Of a DNA stretch of 17,410 bases, positions 7,175 to 14,000 are shown piece by piece; position 1 is the stretch's first letter; each line of letters starts with the position of its first letter. The notes beneath the pieces are model-generated. The model ran no database searches and was not told where the DNA came from. It saw only the letters and a list, made by a program, of their open reading frames with translations. The stretch spans positions 1-17,410 of the forward strand of contig JAEWPQ010000199.1 in assembly GCA_023460575.1 (NCBI GenBank), read 5' to 3'. Made by a program: the position numbers and the translations under genes. This DNA is from Bacillota bacterium (lineage in GTDB: Bacteria > Bacillota > Clostridia > Lachnospirales > Lachnospiraceae).

Positions 7175-8452
7175 ATGAAATTTACAAAAGCCTCCCCTCT
7201 CAGGGGAGAATTGTCCATACCCGGGGATAAGTCCATTTCCCATCGCAGTATTATGTTCGGCTCTCTGGCAAAAGGCACGACGGAGATCACAAATTTTCTT
7301 CAGGGTGCCGACTGCCTGTCCACCATTGCCTGTTTTAAAAAGATGGGAATTGCTATTGAAAATAACAAAGACTCTGTGATTGTTCACGGAAACGGCCTTT
7401 TCGGGCTGAAAAAACCGGAGACAATCCTGGACTGCGGAAACAGCGGAACCACAACCCGGCTCATATCCGGTCTTTTATCCGCCCAGAACTTTGACGTCAC
7501 CCTTACCGGTGATGATTCCATAAAAAAACGTCCCATGAAGAGGATTATGGATCCGCTTTCACACATGGGTGCAGACATAAGAAGCCTGGAGGGCAATGGC
7601 TGTGCGCCTCTTGCCATTGCAGGAAAGAAGCTTTACGGTATTCATTACACCAGCAGGGTAGCCTCTGCCCAGGTAAAATCCGCCATTCTTCTGGCAGGTC
7701 TTTATGCAGAAGGTGAGACGAAGGTGACAGAACCTTATGTATCAAGAAACCATTCTGAAATTATGCTGAAACACTTTGGAGCCGATATAACCACGGAAGG
7801 CGCAACTGCCTCCATACGGCCTGCTAAGGAGCTGTATGGCAGCAGAATCGTCGTTCCTGGAGATATCTCCTCTGCGGCCTTTTTCATCGCAGCAGGACTT
7901 CTGGTACCAGGCTCTGAAATTCTGATGAAGCATGTGGGGATCAATCCTACCAGAGACGGAATTCTTTCTGTATGCCGGGATATGGGGGCAGACATTACAC
8001 TGCTCAACAAAAATACGGATTCCGGAGAGCCAACTGCGGACATCCTTGTAAAATCCAGTTCTCTTCGCGGAACAGAGATCGGCGGCGCCATTATCCCCAC
8101 TTTAATTGATGAACTACCGATCATAGCTGCCATGGCATGCTTTGCAGAAGGTGAAACCATTATAAAAGATGCAGGAGAATTAAAGGTAAAGGAATCCAAC
8201 CGGATTGAGGTAATGGTACAAAATCTCTCCGCAATGGGAGCTGATGTGACAGAAACAGAGGACGGAATGATCATCCGCGGAGGGAAGCCCCTTCACGGAG
8301 CGGTCATTGACAGCAGGCTGGACCACCGGATTGCCATGACCTTTGCTGTTGCAGGATTATGTGCAGATGGTGAAACGGAAATTAAGGGAGCTGAATGTGT
8401 TAATATCTCCTACCCCGGTTTCTACCAGGATTTAGAACGTCTGGGAAAATAA
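7175..8452 (+). CDS. aroA: 3-phosphoshikimate 1-carboxyvinyltransferase (EPSP synthase)
   Basis: AroA transfers the enolpyruvyl group of phosphoenolpyruvate to shikimate 3-phosphate, the penultimate step to chorismate. The 425-residue length is standard. Diagnostic blocks are GDKSISHR at 17-24 (substrate-binding Lys and Ser), LDCGNSGTTTRL at 85-96, KKRPMKRI near 117-124 (contains the conserved Arg), DELP with Asp312, KESNRIE at 339-345 and DHRIAM at 383-388. The GNSGTTTRL form of the second block resembles the Bacillus/Streptococcus-type enzymes more than the E. coli GNAGTAMRPL form. The coding region begins 12 bases after tyrA with GAGAGG before the ATG. It is the last gene of the operon and is followed at once by a bidirectional terminator. 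Confidence 0.96.
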   Translation: MKFTKASPLRGELSIPGDKSISHRSIMFGSLAKGTTEITNFLQGADCLSTIACFKKMGIAIENNKDSVIVHGNGLFGLKKPETILDCGNSGTTTRLISGLLSAQNFDVTLTGDDSIKKRPMKRIMDPLSHMGADIRSLEGNGCAPLAIAGKKLYGIHYTSRVASAQVKSAILLAGLYAEGETKVTEPYVSRNHSEIMLKHFGADITTEGATASIRPAKELYGSRIVVPGDISSAAFFIAAGLLVPGSEILMKHVGINPTRDGILSVCRDMGADITLLNKNTDSGEPTADILVKSSSLRGTEIGGAIIPTLIDELPIIAAMACFAEGETIIKDAGELKVKESNRIEVMVQNLSAMGADVTETEDGMIIRGGKPLHGAVIDSRLDHRIAMTFAVAGLCADGETEIKGAECVNISYPGFYQDLERLGK

Positions 8453-8464
8453 CAGTTTTCATTC

Positions 8465-8509
8465 AAAAAAGCAAAAAAACAGCTTTATCACGTGTTTTTT
8501 TGCTTTTTT
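8465..8509. terminator. Bidirectional terminator between aroA and the nicotinamidase-like gene
   Basis: Arms at 8465-8481 (AAAAAAGCAAAAAAACA) and 8493-8509 are perfect 17-base reverse complements around an 11-base loop. The A-run on one side and T-run on the other make the hairpin readable as a terminator from both strands. It sits between two convergent genes, starting 12 bases after the aroA stop and ending 9 bases before the end of the opposing gene. Confidence 0.85.
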
Positions 8510-8518
8510 AAGTTTTGT

Positions 8519-9031
8519 TTATAAAATGGTGACCTGGCACATCTTCATGGCATTTAACGCATTCGTATGGCTTTCCGGCGTAACTCCTGCACAACAGGAA
8601 GAATCAACCAGAATCGGAATCTCCGGAAGAAATGCCTTGATTAATAGTGCATTGGATATGACGCAGATATCGGTGCACAGACCAATCAGCTCTATGGACT
8701 TATAACTGCCTGACGCTGCGTATTCCCCCACTGCCTTACTGGCAAAGGTATTCTTCTCAAACCGCCTGCCCGGAATCTCTTTTAAAGCATCAGCCAGTTC
8801 CCAGCCGTCAGTCCCCTTTACACAGTGAAGGACAGGAAGATTCTTTCCCTCCTGGGTATCCATATAATCATTCTCATGAGTATCCAGAGTAAATATCACA
8901 TCGTCTCCTGCTGCCTGATATTCTTCAATTTTCTTTTTTACATTGTTAACAATCGCTTCCGCTTCTCCGGTTCCTAATGAACCGTCTATAAAATCCTTCT
9001 GCATATCCACAACAACTAACAGTCTGTTCAT
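8519..9031 (-). CDS. Isochorismatase/nicotinamidase-family cysteine hydrolase
   Basis: This 170-residue protein belongs to the isochorismatase-like hydrolase superfamily. Asp9 (LLVVVDMQKDF), Lys93 (FEKNTF) and Cys123 (GLCTDICV) fit the Asp-Lys-Cys triad. Asp50 and His52 (TLDTHE) fit the metal-binding site of nicotinamidases, which makes nicotinamide deamidation to nicotinate the likeliest activity; isochorismatase or another amidase is possible. An in-frame ATG at 9103 would add 24 residues. The ATG at 9031 is preferred because it has AAGGAG five bases upstream and begins exactly where the family fold begins. A candidate minus-strand promoter (TTGTCA at 9117-9112, then TTTATT 18 bases on) overlaps the -35 box of the divergent trp transporter promoter. 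It is a single-gene unit converging on aroA. Confidence 0.85.
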   Translation of the reverse strand: MNRLLVVVDMQKDFIDGSLGTGEAEAIVNNVKKKIEEYQAAGDDVIFTLDTHENDYMDTQEGKNLPVLHCVKGTDGWELADALKEIPGRRFEKNTFASKAVGEYAASGSYKSIELIGLCTDICVISNALLIKAFLPEIPILVDSSCCAGVTPESHTNALNAMKMCQVTIL

Positions 9032-9110
9032 AAGTTCTCCTTCCTTCACATGTCTTTTTCCTGTTCTATCACAGATTCCGGGAAATAAATAAAGTTTTTT
9101 CAATTACCTG

Positions 9111-9139
9111 TTGACAAAATTCCTTTCACGCATTAATAT
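9111..9139 (+). promoter_or_regulatory. Sigma-A promoter of the Trp T-box / trpXYZ operon
   Basis: TTGACA at 9111-9116 and TAATAT at 9134-9139 are separated by 17 bases, a perfect -35 and a 5-of-6 -10. Transcription would start around 9146, just before the T-box leader. Confidence 0.85.
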
Positions 9140-9159
9140 ATTGATTAATAAAAGAAACC

Positions 9160-9424
9160 GTTGAAAAAGAAGAGTAAGCTTTCCCAGCAGTATTTCAGAG
9201 AGCCGCCGGTGGTGTGAGTGCGGTATAGTGCAGATAGCTGAATGGACTTTTGAGGGCAGTCTTGAACCGGATGGAAGTAGGGACTGACGGAATCCACAAC
9301 CGTTATATGAAGTGGCATATATGTTAGTATATGAAAAGAGGACTTATTTTAAGTCAATTTGAGTGGCACCGCGGATTGTATGATTCGTCTCAAGTATGTG
9401 AATAACATACTTGGGACTTTTTTT
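9160..9424 (+). promoter_or_regulatory. Tryptophan-responsive T-box riboswitch
   Basis: The leader has the T-box elements in order. AGTA of the S-turn is at 9173-9176, the AGAG motif near 9197, and a distal-loop GGTGTGA at 9211-9217. The returning strand carries GAA followed by the specifier TGG (9243-9245, a Trp codon). The T-box proper is GAGTGGCACCGCGG at 9361-9374. AGCT flanks both sides of the specifier loop and pairs with itself. The TGGC at 9364-9367 would pair with a tRNA ending GCCA, matching the G discriminator base of bacterial tRNA-Trp. TTGAG (9359-9363) can pair with CTCAA (9389-9393) to form the antiterminator, which excludes the downstream terminator. Uncharged tRNA-Trp should therefore switch trpXYZ on. 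Confidence 0.93.
9388..9424 (+). terminator. T-box terminator hairpin
   Basis: Arms at 9388-9399 (TCTCAAGTATGT) and 9405-9416 (ACATACTTGGGA) form a 12-bp stem with one G-U pair and a GAATA loop. A run of seven T follows at 9418-9424. The left arm contains CTCAA, which is also the 3' strand of the antiterminator, so the two structures are mutually exclusive. Confidence 0.92.
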
Positions 9425-9476
9425 ATGCAATGAAAGCTTTTCTATCAATGAAAATAAATTTTAGGAGGAATTATTT

Positions 9477-10529
9477 ATGAAAAAATCTGTAAAAATCATG
9501 TTACTGGCAGCACTTGCTGCTGCTCTCACCGGATGTGCTTCCGGTAAAGCACCGGAAAAGACACCGGAGTCCACTTCTGCAGCATCTGCAAAAAGTGAAG
9601 GAACATCAGCCTATACGATCGGAATTGCCCAGTTTGCAGAGCATGGTTCTCTGGATAACTGCAGGGAAGGTTTTTTAAAGGGGCTTGCTGAGGAAGGCCT
9701 GGAGGAAGGAAAGAACTTAACAGTTCTTTATGAAAATGCACAGGCAGACGGCGGTACTGCAAGCCAGATTGTAAACAACTTTCTTGCCAAAAAGACCAAT
9801 CTGATCTGCGCCATTGCAACCCCTATGGCACAGGCGGCTTACGGCGGAGCAAAGAAAGAGAATATTCCTGTTATTTTCACAGCTGTTACAGATCCGGTAG
9901 CTGCTGCCCTGGCCAAAGAAGACGGTACCCCGGTAGGTGAAATAACCGGTACCAGTGATAAGCTCCCTGTTGAAAAACAGCTGGAAATGATCCGCAAGAT
10001 ACTTCCTGATGCAAAGAAAATCGGAATTCTCTACAGCACAAGTGAAGTAAACTCAGAAACAGCCATTAAAGAATACAAAGCGGCTGCCGCAAATTACGGA
10101 TTTGAAATCGTGGAAGGACCAGTTACCTCCACCGCTGATATCTCCCTGGCAACTGACAGCATCTTGGAAAAGGTTGACTGTCTTAACAATTTGACCGATA
10201 ATACAGTAGTGAGCTCTCTTCCGCTTATACTCGATAAAGCCGGCAAGAAAAACATTCCGGTTTTCGGCAGCGAAGTGGAACAGGTAAAGATCGGCTGTCT
10301 TGCAGCAATGGGTCTTGATTATGTGGATTTAGGAAAACAGACCGGTGTCATGGCTGCCAAGGTATTAAAGGGAGAAGCCAAAGCAAGCGATTTAAACTTT
10401 GAAGTGATCAAAGATGCTGCCTTTTACGGAAATTCCAAGGTTGCTGAAACACTGGGCATCACATTACCAAAGGATTTAACCGATTCTGCAGCTGAGATCT
10501 TTACTGATATTTCAAAAGGAACAAAATAA
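9477..10529 (+). CDS. trpX: Tryptophan ABC transporter substrate-binding lipoprotein
   Basis: This 350-residue protein belongs to the ABC_sub_bind family (PF04392-type). It has a lipoprotein signal: Lys-rich start, hydrophobic stretch and a lipobox ALTGC with the lipidated Cys at residue 20. A Ser/Ala/Lys-rich linker follows, then the two-lobed binding domain from about residue 45 (YTIGIAQFAEHGSLDNCREG). Segments such as FTAVTDPVAAAL, ITGTSDKLPVEKQLEM and KKIGILYSTSEVNSE are typical of the family. It would capture substrate outside the membrane for TrpY/TrpZ. Tryptophan is assigned because the operon lies under a Trp T-box, which agrees with published predictions for trpXYZ. GGAGG precedes the ATG, 52 bases after the terminator T-run. 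The protein alone would not reveal the ligand. Confidence 0.87.
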   Translation: MKKSVKIMLLAALAAALTGCASGKAPEKTPESTSAASAKSEGTSAYTIGIAQFAEHGSLDNCREGFLKGLAEEGLEEGKNLTVLYENAQADGGTASQIVNNFLAKKTNLICAIATPMAQAAYGGAKKENIPVIFTAVTDPVAAALAKEDGTPVGEITGTSDKLPVEKQLEMIRKILPDAKKIGILYSTSEVNSETAIKEYKAAAANYGFEIVEGPVTSTADISLATDSILEKVDCLNNLTDNTVVSSLPLILDKAGKKNIPVFGSEVEQVKIGCLAAMGLDYVDLGKQTGVMAAKVLKGEAKASDLNFEVIKDAAFYGNSKVAETLGITLPKDLTDSAAEIFTDISKGTK

Positions 10530-10557
10530 GAAGAAACATACTGGAGGAAGTTTAATC

Positions 10558-11436
10558 ATGTCAATCATACTTGGCGTTTTGGAAGAAGGTCTGGTTTATG
10601 CCATTATGGCGCTGGGCGTATACATCACCTATAAGATTCTGGATTTTCCGGATCTGTCTGTAGATGGTACTTTTCCCCTTGGAGGCGCTGTTACCGTTAC
10701 ACTGATTTTAGCCGGATTCAATCCACTGGCAACTCTGTTTATCGCATTTGCCATAGGAGCTCTGGCCGGATGCATCACCGGTTTTATCCACGTAAAATTA
10801 AAGGTGCGGGATCTTCTGTCTGGTATTATTGTCATGACTGCTTTGTACTCCGTTAATTTAAGAGTTGCCGGAAAAGCCAATGTTCCATTTTTCAATGTGA
10901 GCACCATTTTTGAAAACAGCCTGGTTAACAGGCTGTTTCCGGCGTCTTTAAGCAATGTTACCATGGTTATTATTCTGGCAGTCATTGTTTTCGTTGTTAA
11001 ATTCATATTAGACCAGTACTTAAAAACCCGCTCCGGTTATCTGTTAAGAGCTGTGGGTGATAATGAAACACTTGTCACATCCCTTGCAAAGGACCGTGGA
11101 ATGGTTAAAATCGTTGGTCTTGCCATCGCAAACGGTCTTGCTGCACTGGCTGGTTCCGTATACTGCCAGCAAAAAGGATTTTTCGAAATCAGTATGGGAA
11201 CAGGAACCATCGTCATAGGACTTGCCAATGTAATTATCGGAACAAAGCTTTTTAAGCGGATTGGTTTTGTCAAATCAACCACTGCTGTCATTATAGGCTC
11301 TATCATTTACAAAGCCTGTGTATCTTTCGCAATTTACTTAGGAATGGAAGCTTCTGATTTAAAACTGATTACATCGGTTCTGTTCTTAGCCATTCTGGTA
11401 CTGAGCAACGGCAGGGAAAAGAAGGTGAAAGCATGA
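10558..11436 (+). CDS. trpY: Tryptophan ABC transporter permease
   Basis: This 292-residue membrane protein is almost entirely hydrophobic helices (about eight or nine segments). It begins with an EEGLVYAIMALGVYITYKIL helix, then the family motif DLSVDGTFPLGGAV. A cytoplasmic loop near residues 155-185 (LRAVGDNETLVTSLAKDRG) is where the ATPase would dock. This is the BPD_transp_2 (LivH/RbsC-like) permease type that accompanies ABC_sub_bind lipoproteins. It begins 28 bases after trpX with GGAGG upstream, and overlaps trpZ by 4 bases (ATGA). It presumably forms a homodimeric channel for the importer. The C-terminal tail is lysine-rich and cytoplasmic. Confidence 0.88.
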   Translation: MSIILGVLEEGLVYAIMALGVYITYKILDFPDLSVDGTFPLGGAVTVTLILAGFNPLATLFIAFAIGALAGCITGFIHVKLKVRDLLSGIIVMTALYSVNLRVAGKANVPFFNVSTIFENSLVNRLFPASLSNVTMVIILAVIVFVVKFILDQYLKTRSGYLLRAVGDNETLVTSLAKDRGMVKIVGLAIANGLAALAGSVYCQQKGFFEISMGTGTIVIGLANVIIGTKLFKRIGFVKSTTAVIIGSIIYKACVSFAIYLGMEASDLKLITSVLFLAILVLSNGREKKVKA

Positions 11437-12206
11437 TTGAACTGAAAAACATTCATAAATATTACAATCACGGGACTGTCAATGAAATGTGCCTGTTCCG
11501 CAATTTTGATTTAACCATAAAGGACCAGCAGTTTGTATCGGTTGTGGGAAGCAACGGATCGGGAAAAACTTCTCTTTTAAACCTGATCTGCGGCAGCATC
11601 TCTTTGGACAGCGGAACCATACTCATTAACGGCACCGACATCACCAGCATGCCGGAATACCGCCGCCAGCGGCGCATCGGACGAGTCTATCAGAATCCGG
11701 CCATGGGAACCTGCCCTAACATGACCATTCTGGAAAACATGGCACTGGCTGACACGAAAGGAAAACCCTTCAACTTACTTCCCGGAACCAATAAGCAGCG
11801 TATTGGCTATTACAAAGAACAGCTTCATACCTTAGGTCTTGGCCTGGAAGACAAACTCCACGTAAAGGTAGGAGTCTTATCCGGAGGCCAGAGACAGGCC
11901 ATGGCACTTTTAATGTCAACCATGACACCCATCGAATTCCTGATTCTTGATGAACATACAGCGGCCCTTGATCCCAAAACGGCAGAGATCATTATGCAGC
12001 TGACAGATAAGATCGTAAAAGAAAAACAGCTGACAACCATCATGGTGACTCATAACCTCCGTTATGCAGTGGACTATGGTAACAGGCTTTTGATGATGCA
12101 TCAGGGAAATTCAGTTGTGGACTGCGCAGACCAGGAAAAAGACGGTCTGGATATCAACTTCATTCTTGAGAAGTTCAACGAGATCAGTGTAGAGTGCGGA
12201 AATTAA
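11433..12206 (+). CDS. trpZ: Tryptophan ABC transporter ATP-binding protein
   Basis: This 257-residue ABC ATPase has all core motifs: Walker A GSNGSGKT (39-46), Q-loop Gln87 (VYQNP), signature LSGGQ (149-153), Walker B LILDE (170-174) followed by HTAALDP, and the H-loop His207 (VTHNLR). The glutamate after the Walker B Asp is present, so the enzyme should be active. Its ATG overlaps the trpY stop by 4 bases, a sign of translational coupling and fixed stoichiometry. It powers the importer from the cytoplasmic side. A terminator hairpin follows directly and closes the operon. Confidence 0.9.
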   Translation: MIELKNIHKYYNHGTVNEMCLFRNFDLTIKDQQFVSVVGSNGSGKTSLLNLICGSISLDSGTILINGTDITSMPEYRRQRRIGRVYQNPAMGTCPNMTILENMALADTKGKPFNLLPGTNKQRIGYYKEQLHTLGLGLEDKLHVKVGVLSGGQRQAMALLMSTMTPIEFLILDEHTAALDPKTAEIIMQLTDKIVKEKQLTTIMVTHNLRYAVDYGNRLLMMHQGNSVVDCADQEKDGLDINFILEKFNEISVECGN

Positions 12207-12213
12207 CAAAGGC

Positions 12214-12256
12214 AAAGCCTGGATCAGTATTTCATGAATCCAGGCTTTATTCTATT
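12214..12256 (+). terminator. Intrinsic terminator of trpXYZ
   Basis: Arms at 12214-12224 (AAAGCCTGGAT) and 12238-12248 (ATCCAGGCTTT) are perfect 11-base reverse complements. They are followed by ATTCTATTCCTTTTT. The hairpin starts 8 bases after the trpZ stop. It may also help stop transcription of the convergent subtilase operon, although the minus-strand tail is poorer in T. Confidence 0.8.
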
Positions 12257-12284
12257 CCTTTTTAGATTTTATCTGTCCTGATCA

Positions 12285-13961
12285 TTAATTTTTCAGGACT
12301 TCAAATACACTATTTACATTAATGATTCCATACCCCCAACTCCTATTGGGATAAGTTAACTTTCTGTCTCTTATAGCTCCCCTGACTAAATAGTTCTTTA
12401 TCTTAATCGTGTCCAGTCCAGGTCTATTTCCCTTAATCACCGCCCATTCGAAAATCATGGCTACGATGCCTGCAGTATGTGCTGCAGCTACACCAGTACC
12501 CGTATATGGGACAAATTCTTTATTTTGATTTGGTGCAATATAATTCACACCAGGTGCAGCTAACTCCGGCTTAATTGTTCCATCTCTTGTATACCCTCTG
12601 CCTGCGTTTATATACAGGTTATTATTTGCAATATCATATGCTGTAATCGTAATTGGAAGTGCTGCTGTTCCAGGTTCCAATAAAGTCACATTATCGTCCG
12701 CATTGATAAAGTAAGTGCCGCTGGTTATCATATTTCCCATAGGCAGCCATATATCAATGTCACAGGGTACATTTGTCAGGTTATATACATTAAACTTCCA
12801 GGTACCGGGAGTAATATTCTGAAAGCGAATTAAAATCAGCGGCTCCCCAGTCGGTGTCTGGGCTAGTTGGAAATCAATATATATTCTCGTACCTTCAAAA
12901 ATAAATGAAATCTCTCTACTAAGTCTTATAGCTGCTGATATTCTTGGAATAAATTCACCACCTGGCGATAAAATATCAATGGCATATATACCAAATGCAT
13001 CCCCCCAAAATTCCATGGAAAATCCATCTTCATTCTCAGCAACATTAAGTTCAACGCTGCAAAAACCACTGGCATCATTGATATTATTGTGATAATGTCT
13101 TCTTAAAATTCCTTCATTTCCAGCCGGCACCACGACTGCTGTATTCGGATAGTCTCCAATAATTGATAAAAGCGTTGGTAAAGGAGCATATCCATTATGC
13201 GATCCTTGTGAAGTTCCCATGCCTGTCAAAATAACAATTGGCCTGTTAAGGCTCCTTGCTAACTGAGTACAATATTGTACTCCCCACATAATGTGGTTTT
13301 CCTGATAGCAGGGTATATCTTTTGGAACAATAAAAAAGTCTTTTAAGTAATCTTTTGCTTGCCTTAATTTAACAATAATCAAATCACTTTCCGGTGCCAC
13401 GCCTGCAAATCCTGCTCCCGGCACTTTATTACCTGCCGCCACTCCAGCTAACATCGTTCCATGTCCGATTTCATCTATACTTGGAACGATTTCAAAAGGA
13501 TCTTCGGAAGCCAGGGCCTGATTAATCTGCTGGTTATTATATTCAGATCCAAAATCTGCTCCAGGAGGAGTAGTTCCGGCTGCAATGGTCTGATCCCATA
13601 TGGATAAAACTTTTGAAGTTCCATTTGACTTTATAAATACTGGATTCGTATAATCAATACCGGTATCAATAATACCTATCAGCACTCCGCTGCCCTGTAA
13701 ATCAAACCCCGGCATTCCTCTTAAGCTTAATACACCGGAAGCTCTAAGGCTTTCTTCACTGGTCAGTCCATACAACTTTGGTATTGCTGTATACCCAAAG
13801 AGACTAATTGCCTTTTGCGTTATCTGAGATACCGGTACATGTATAATAGCAAAGGCTTCGTTCATATAACGTATATAAGCATCCTTGTAACTGTTTAGAA
13901 GTGCCGGATTGTTTAAGTAAAATACAATCAGATCAGCATAATCTTCGTTATCTAAACGCAT
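12285..13961 (-). CDS. Csp-type subtilisin-like protein with Ser-to-Gly catalytic substitution (predicted pseudoprotease)
   Basis: This 558-residue protein has the Csp (S8 subtilase) layout: an N-terminal prodomain-like stretch (about 1-85), the subtilase core, and a beta-rich insertion (about 295-450, probably a jelly roll) before the active-site Ser region. Asp99 (IIDTGID) and His167 (GHGTMLAG) are present, as is the oxyanion Asn282 (AGNEG). Where subtilases have GTSxAAAH, this protein reads TGTGVAAAH, placing Gly at residue 490 (codon 12494-12492, GGT). Hydrolysis should be lost. The start at 13961 is favoured over an ATG 18 bases upstream because AGGAG lies 8 bases before it and the sequence then aligns with the upstream paralogue (EDYADL). 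It lies 39 bases downstream of that paralogue, so the two form an operon. The likely role is in spore germination, as for CspA/CspC; this is inferred. Confidence 0.85.
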   Translation of the reverse strand: MRLDNEDYADLIVFYLNNPALLNSYKDAYIRYMNEAFAIIHVPVSQITQKAISLFGYTAIPKLYGLTSEESLRASGVLSLRGMPGFDLQGSGVLIGIIDTGIDYTNPVFIKSNGTSKVLSIWDQTIAAGTTPPGADFGSEYNNQQINQALASEDPFEIVPSIDEIGHGTMLAGVAAGNKVPGAGFAGVAPESDLIIVKLRQAKDYLKDFFIVPKDIPCYQENHIMWGVQYCTQLARSLNRPIVILTGMGTSQGSHNGYAPLPTLLSIIGDYPNTAVVVPAGNEGILRRHYHNNINDASGFCSVELNVAENEDGFSMEFWGDAFGIYAIDILSPGGEFIPRISAAIRLSREISFIFEGTRIYIDFQLAQTPTGEPLILIRFQNITPGTWKFNVYNLTNVPCDIDIWLPMGNMITSGTYFINADDNVTLLEPGTAALPITITAYDIANNNLYINAGRGYTRDGTIKPELAAPGVNYIAPNQNKEFVPYTGTGVAAAHTAGIVAMIFEWAVIKGNRPGLDTIKIKNYLVRGAIRDRKLTYPNRSWGYGIINVNSVFEVLKN

Positions 13962-14000
13962 CCTTCTCTCTCCTCTCATATCTCTTATGGTTATCCCCTT

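Noticed and set aside
7735..8274. A 179-codon minus-strand open frame inside aroA
   Set aside because: It lies wholly antisense to a clear EPSP synthase, shows low-complexity Ser/Pro/Ile composition typical of a shadow frame, and has no ribosome site.
9032..9103. N-terminal 24-residue extension of the nicotinamidase-like protein
   Set aside because: The downstream ATG has a strong AAGGAG site and starts the fold directly, whereas the extension contains that ribosome site as coding sequence.
10629..11006. A 125-codon minus-strand open frame inside trpY
   Set aside because: It is the complement of transmembrane-helix codons; trpY itself has strong family motifs, a ribosome site and operon spacing.
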